In this document: piece by piece, positions 61,037 to 64,000 of the stretch
Layout of the letters: each line of letters starts with the position of its first letter
Position numbering within the stretch: position 1 is the first letter of the stretch
DNA from: HRBIN30 sp964534275
GTDB lineage: Bacteria > Desulfobacterota > Binatia > HRBIN30
DNA: 64,000 bases
NCBI GenBank assembly: GCA_964534275.1
Contig: CAZHQG010000003.1
Span: forward strand, 124,001-188,000
Direction: 5' to 3'
Made by a program: the position numbers and the translations under genes
Notes under the pieces: generated by a model
What the model saw: the letters and a program-made list of their open reading frames with translations, nothing else
What the model was told of the DNA's origin: nothing
Database searches by the model: none

Positions 61037-61048
61037 GGGAGGTAGCCC

Positions 61049-61756
61049 ATGGCACCGCGAGAACCGCAACGAGTTTGGATTTGCTGTCGACTCTGCGCCG
61101 AGGCCCACCTACTGCGTACCTCGGTAGACGCCTGGCTGCCCAAGGAGGAGGAACACCAGCAGGCGGTTGTGGAGTTTCTCGAGGCTCATGCACACCATCC
61201 CGTTACTCAGTTGGTGCCGACGTCTCCAGGACGCAGCGTGTACTCTGGCCCACTGTGGGATCCGCGCACGGTGTTCCTGATCGAGGTCACTGACGGACGC
61301 GAGGTGTACGTGCTGGAAGCCCTCCGGAGCGACGTGGGAGCTCCACGCCGCTATCGTTTGCGAACAGGAAGGCTTCCGCAGCCGTGCACTCTCATCGCGA
61401 TGGACACCGCTTTGGCGCTGCGGGCACTGCAGGCTGAGTTTGGCAGTGCCGTTCCTGTCGCCACTGCGCAGCGACTCGTGGAATGCGCTGCGGATGTTTT
61501 GACCCGAATTTCGCCGGTTACCATCGACCCCGCATTCGACGACGCTAACGATCCCGATCTTGCCTTTGCGGATTGGCCAGATGCGGCGATCGAAGCCTTG
61601 GTGGTTGTAGGGCGGAAGATGCTTTCGCCTTCGCTACACCAACGTTGGCAAACGTTTCTGCGCGAGCAATGCCGCGCCACCGGAGCCTGGGCCATACAGG
61701 TACGCCAGCTTCGGAAAGAACTCTCTACTCTCGAGGGCTTACATGCCCCTCTATAA
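61049..61756 (+). CDS. Hypothetical protein, family not recognised
   Basis: 235 residues from the ATG at 61049, which follows a strong GAGGGAGG ribosome-binding site. There is no signal peptide or transmembrane segment. The N-terminus has a WICCRLC cluster of three cysteines at residues 10-16, followed by a DAWLPKEEEHQQAVVEFLEAHAHH region rich in His and Glu. A central PRTVFLIEVTDGREVYVLEAL beta region and a helical C-terminus follow. No known domain was recognised. It is 12 bp after the histidine kinase gene and 32 bp before cofG, so it is likely cotranscribed with the kinase. A metal- or thiol-binding partner of the signalling proteins is possible but unsupported. Confidence 0.7.
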   Translation: MAPREPQRVWICCRLCAEAHLLRTSVDAWLPKEEEHQQAVVEFLEAHAHHPVTQLVPTSPGRSVYSGPLWDPRTVFLIEVTDGREVYVLEALRSDVGAPRRYRLRTGRLPQPCTLIAMDTALALRALQAEFGSAVPVATAQRLVECAADVLTRISPVTIDPAFDDANDPDLAFADWPDAAIEALVVVGRKMLSPSLHQRWQTFLREQCRATGAWAIQVRQLRKELSTLEGLHAPL

Positions 61757-61763
61757 CGGCGAA

Positions 61764-61795
61764 CCCACATGTGGTACCTAGCGACCGCATGTGGG
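61764..61795 (+). promoter_or_regulatory. Inverted repeat covering the cofG start codon
   Basis: CCCACATG at 61764-61771 and CATGTGGG at 61788-61795 are perfect reverse complements with a 16-nt spacer. The second arm contains the cofG ATG at 61789-61791. In mRNA this could form a hairpin that hides the start codon, with the spacer carrying whatever weak ribosome-binding sequence exists. It could also be a dyad operator on DNA. The left arm is itself part of a self-complementary 10-mer, CCACATGTGG (61765-61774), which offers an alternative fold. Confidence 0.4.
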
Positions 61796-62979
61796 CACAC
61801 GAACCGAGTGCTGTTCTCGATACTCTTCATCGCTCCTGGCGCCGCGTACTAGCTCGTGCGCTCGATGGCGAGCCCATTTCGCGGGACGCTGCGGTGGGGC
61901 TTTTGGAAAGCCACGACCCGCAGCTTTTTGCCGCACTCGTCGCCGTGGCCGGCGAGGTCCGCAATCGGTGGAAAGGTACGGTGGTCACTTACTCGCCAAA
62001 GGTGTTTCTTCCGGTAACGAACCTTTGCCTCGACCGATGTGCCTACTGTACGTTCCGCGCTGACCCCGACGACCCGTCGGCTTGGACGATGCCGCCCGAG
62101 GAAATACGATCCATAGCGGCGAGCGGGAAAAAATTTGGTTGTACGGAGGCGCTCCTCTGCCTTGGGGACAAGCCCGAGCGCGCCTTTAAAGCGTACCGCG
62201 CCACTTTGGCTGTGCTGGGGCACCGCACAACAATCGAGTACGTCTACCAATGCAGTCGCATTGCTCTCGAAGAAGGACTGTTCCCTCATACAAATGCCGG
62301 ACTGCTCACCCGGGAAGAAATGGAATTGCTTCGACCAGTGAATCCAAGTCTCGGGCTGATGCTGGAAAACGTGTCGCCGCGGCTCCGCCAACCCGGCCAA
62401 GCGCACGCTCAAGCGCCGGACAAGGATCCCGTAAAGCGCCTACGCACAATCCAAACCGCTGGAGAGCTCCGGATTCCTTTCACCTCAGGAATTTTGATTG
62501 GAATTGGCGAGACACCCGTGGAGATTGTCGACAGCTTGCTGACTCTCCGTCGCCTCCACGAGGAGTTCGGCCACATCCAGGAAATCATCGTGCAAAACTT
62601 CCGTGCCAAACCCACGACACGCATGGCCAATGCACCCGAGCCCTCCAGCGTGGACACCGCGAAGACCCTCGCTATTGCGCGGCTGTTAGCGCCCACGATG
62701 AACTTGCAGGCACCGCCGAATCTCAGCCCGTATGATCACCGCCTTTTGTTAAGAGCCGGGCTCAACGACTGGGGTGGCATCTCTCCCCTGACGCCCGATT
62801 TCGTGAACCCAGAAGCACCGTGGCCGCACGTTGCCGCCCTGGAACGGATCTGTCGGGAAGAAGGCTTCCTTTTAAAACCACGGCTGCCGGTCTATCCAGA
62901 GTATCTCGTTCGCCCAGAGTTCATCGACGAGGCATTGCGCGAACGACTACTTGCCCACCCTTTTGCGAAAGGAGTTTAA
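61789..62979 (+). CDS. cofG: 7,8-didemethyl-8-hydroxy-5-deazariboflavin synthase subunit CofG
   Basis: 396 residues. A radical-SAM enzyme that, with CofH, builds the deazaflavin ring (FO) of coenzyme F420 from a ribityl-pyrimidine and tyrosine. The radical-SAM cluster CxxxCxxC is CLDRCAYC (Cys80, 84, 87), preceded by VTYSPKVFLPVTNLC. EALLCLGDKPER, LMLENVSPRL, PFTSGILIGIGETP and QNFRAKPTTRM are characteristic of CofG. The ATG at 61789 is inside an inverted repeat. It is read toward cofH, whose start is 2 bp after its stop. The neighbour upstream is the unrecognised 235-residue gene. Confidence 0.96.
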   Translation: MWAHEPSAVLDTLHRSWRRVLARALDGEPISRDAAVGLLESHDPQLFAALVAVAGEVRNRWKGTVVTYSPKVFLPVTNLCLDRCAYCTFRADPDDPSAWTMPPEEIRSIAASGKKFGCTEALLCLGDKPERAFKAYRATLAVLGHRTTIEYVYQCSRIALEEGLFPHTNAGLLTREEMELLRPVNPSLGLMLENVSPRLRQPGQAHAQAPDKDPVKRLRTIQTAGELRIPFTSGILIGIGETPVEIVDSLLTLRRLHEEFGHIQEIIVQNFRAKPTTRMANAPEPSSVDTAKTLAIARLLAPTMNLQAPPNLSPYDHRLLLRAGLNDWGGISPLTPDFVNPEAPWPHVAALERICREEGFLLKPRLPVYPEYLVRPEFIDEALRERLLAHPFAKGV

Positions 62980-62981
62980 AC

Positions 62982-64000
62982 ATGCGCACCCAGTTGCTGC
63001 GTTCGTTCATTCTCGATCCGCCCCCACTCGAGCGAACTCTCTCGGAAGCACGACCGGAATTTGCCCGGCTTCTCGAACGCGCCCTTTGCGGAAACGAACT
63101 CGGGTTCGAAGATGGTTTGACCCTTCTTGGAGCGGAAGGCAATGACCTCCTGGCTCTTTTGCGGGCAGCCGATGTAGCGCGCGAGATCGATGTCGGCTCA
63201 CGAGTGACCTATGTCGTGAACCGCAACATCAACTTCACCAATGTTTGCTTCGTTGGCTGCCAGTTTTGTGCGTTCGCCCGACTTCGGAAAGATCCCGACG
63301 CCCGCACAGACTCGATCGAAACTGTACTTGCCAAGGTTGCGGAAGCAGTTGAGCGCGGCGCAACCGAAGTGTGCATGCAAGGTGGCATCAACCCGGAGAT
63401 GCCGCCGTTGTTTTACCGGGACCTCCTGTTGGCAATCAAACGGGAGTTTCCCCAAATCCATATTCACGCCTTTTCCCCCATGGAAATCTTCTACGGTGCG
63501 CGCCGAGCCGGCATGCCGTACCGAGAATTCCTGACCATGCTGCGCGAGGCTGGCCTCGGCACCATCCCCGGCACGGCTGCGGAAATTCTCGACGATTCGG
63601 TGCGCGACGTATTGAGCCACAAGAAGGTGGATGTGCGCAGTTGGATCGAGATCGTCACAACGGCCCACGAAGTCGGCCTCCGCAGCTCCTCCACAATGAT
63701 GTACGGACACATCGAACAGCCGCACCACATCGTGCGCCACGTCGAGATCCTGCGGACCATTCAGCGTCGTACCGGCGGGTTCACGGAGTTCGTCCCCCTG
63801 CGCTTCATCCACACCTACACCGCACTCTACCAAAAAGGGCTCGTGAATCCCCCGCCCAAAGGGGCACTGGACCTCAAGATCTACGCGTTCTCTCGACTCA
63901 TGCTCCGACCCTTGATCGTCAACATCCAAACATCTTGGGTGAAACTGGGAACGGAGCTGGCGCAGTGGAGCCTTGCCACCGGTTGCAATGACTTCGGCGG
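62982..64000 (+). CDS. cofH: 5-amino-6-(D-ribitylamino)uracil-L-tyrosine 4-hydroxyphenyl transferase CofH (C-terminus cut by window edge)
   Basis: 339 codons are visible and the frame is open to the end. The radical-SAM motif is NVCFVGCQFCAFAR (Cys89, 93, 96), preceded by VVNRNINFTNVC, the signature of CofH rather than of the related MqnC/MqnE. GATEVCMQGGINPEMP, IHAFSPMEI, PGTAAEIL and GHIEQPHHIVRHVEILR are as in CofH. It joins 4-hydroxybenzyl from tyrosine to the ribityl-pyrimidine before CofG closes the ring. The ATG at 62982 follows AAAGGAG with 7-nt spacing, and cofG stops 2 bp before it. About 40-60 residues are expected to be missing beyond the window. Confidence 0.94.
   Translation, partial: MRTQLLRSFILDPPPLERTLSEARPEFARLLERALCGNELGFEDGLTLLGAEGNDLLALLRAADVAREIDVGSRVTYVVNRNINFTNVCFVGCQFCAFARLRKDPDARTDSIETVLAKVAEAVERGATEVCMQGGINPEMPPLFYRDLLLAIKREFPQIHIHAFSPMEIFYGARRAGMPYREFLTMLREAGLGTIPGTAAEILDDSVRDVLSHKKVDVRSWIEIVTTAHEVGLRSSSTMMYGHIEQPHHIVRHVEILRTIQRRTGGFTEFVPLRFIHTYTALYQKGLVNPPPKGALDLKIYAFSRLMLRPLIVNIQTSWVKLGTELAQWSLATGCNDFG

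Noticed and set aside
62982..64000. Reading the last gene as menaquinone futalosine-pathway MqnC or MqnE
   Set aside because: The NRNINFTNVC and CFVGCQFCAFAR segments and the position right after cofG fit CofH; no other futalosine-pathway gene is near.
1..64000. tRNA, rRNA, CRISPR array, insertion sequence or phage genes
   Set aside because: Scanned by eye on both strands; no cloverleaf-like sequences, regularly spaced repeats, transposase motifs or phage-type genes were recognised. A covariance search could still find a small RNA.

Overview
The window is a GC-rich, Gram-negative bacterial chromosome segment. Its largest part is an exopolysaccharide/O-antigen-type locus, and it ends in the coenzyme F420 genes cofG and cofH. 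A Wza-type lipoprotein, a Wzz/GumC chain-length protein, a Wzx-like flippase and an O-antigen-ligase-like protein imply a cell with an outer membrane. NtrC-type regulators, F420 synthesis and a GspA-like ATPase with a LysM tail would fit a deltaproteobacterial or Binatota-like lineage; this placement is an inference. No rRNA, tRNA, CRISPR array, transposase or phage gene was seen.

Layout. Every gene up to about 56.1 kb lies on the minus strand and every gene from about 56.4 kb lies on the plus strand, so there is one divergent switch near 56.14-56.45 kb. (1) 1-3.7 kb: nucleotide-sugar genes (galE-like fragment, UDP-xylose synthase, UDP-glucose dehydrogenase) and a polyprenyl-phosphate-type GT2. 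(2) 3.7-10.8 kb: housekeeping genes (PfkB kinase, MTA phosphorylase, lipid-kinase-like protein, rlmN, ndk, sucD without sucC, DedA, DUF190, crcB). (3) 10.8-35.9 kb: an epimerase and then a very compact run of about 22 genes with overlaps or gaps mostly below 30 bp. These are glycosyltransferases, methyltransferases, an acyltransferase, alkaline-phosphatase-superfamily hydrolases, a CMAH-like metallo-beta-lactamase-fold protein, a beta-helix protein broken by a frameshift, a carbamoyltransferase/SGNH/DUF5989 module, an HprK-like kinase, a flippase and several SDR/Gfo-Idh sugar enzymes. (4) 36.2-50.7 kb: the assembly core, with a GT4, a phosphoglycosyl transferase fused to a CapD-like N-terminal half, an aminotransferase, a GNAT/FemAB-like protein, the O-antigen ligase/polymerase, a BY-kinase-like protein, Wzz, Wza, a GT4 and two more AP-superfamily hydrolases. 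(5) 50.8-56.1 kb: a GspA/PEP-CTERM-locus-type ATPase with LysM and SPOR-like tail, an NtrC-type regulator, a degenerate histidine-kinase-like protein and a periplasmic-binding-fold protein without a signal peptide. (6) 56.4-61.8 kb, plus strand: an unusual pseudo-receiver/AAA+/histidine-kinase fusion, an NtrC-type regulator with GAFTDA, a receiver-histidine kinase and an unrecognised protein. (7) 61.8-64 kb: cofG and the start of cofH.

How it works together (inference). UDP-sugars feed an initiating phosphoglycosyl transferase. Many GT2/GT4 enzymes extend the lipid-linked unit, which is decorated with carbamoyl, acyl, methyl and possibly phospho- or sulfo-groups, flipped by the Wzx-like protein and polymerised or ligated. 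Chain length and export involve Wzz, the BY-kinase-like protein and Wza. The ATPase/NtrC/kinase neighbourhood resembles the regulatory part of PEP-CTERM (XrtA/Prs) EPS loci, but no exosortase and no PEP-CTERM substrate lies in the window. The most unusual items are the AAA+/histidine-kinase fusion, the reversed-order phosphoglycosyl transferase fusion, the signal-less binding protein beside a degenerate kinase, a sulfatase-like protein that has lost its metal ligands, and a BY-kinase without its P-loop lysine.
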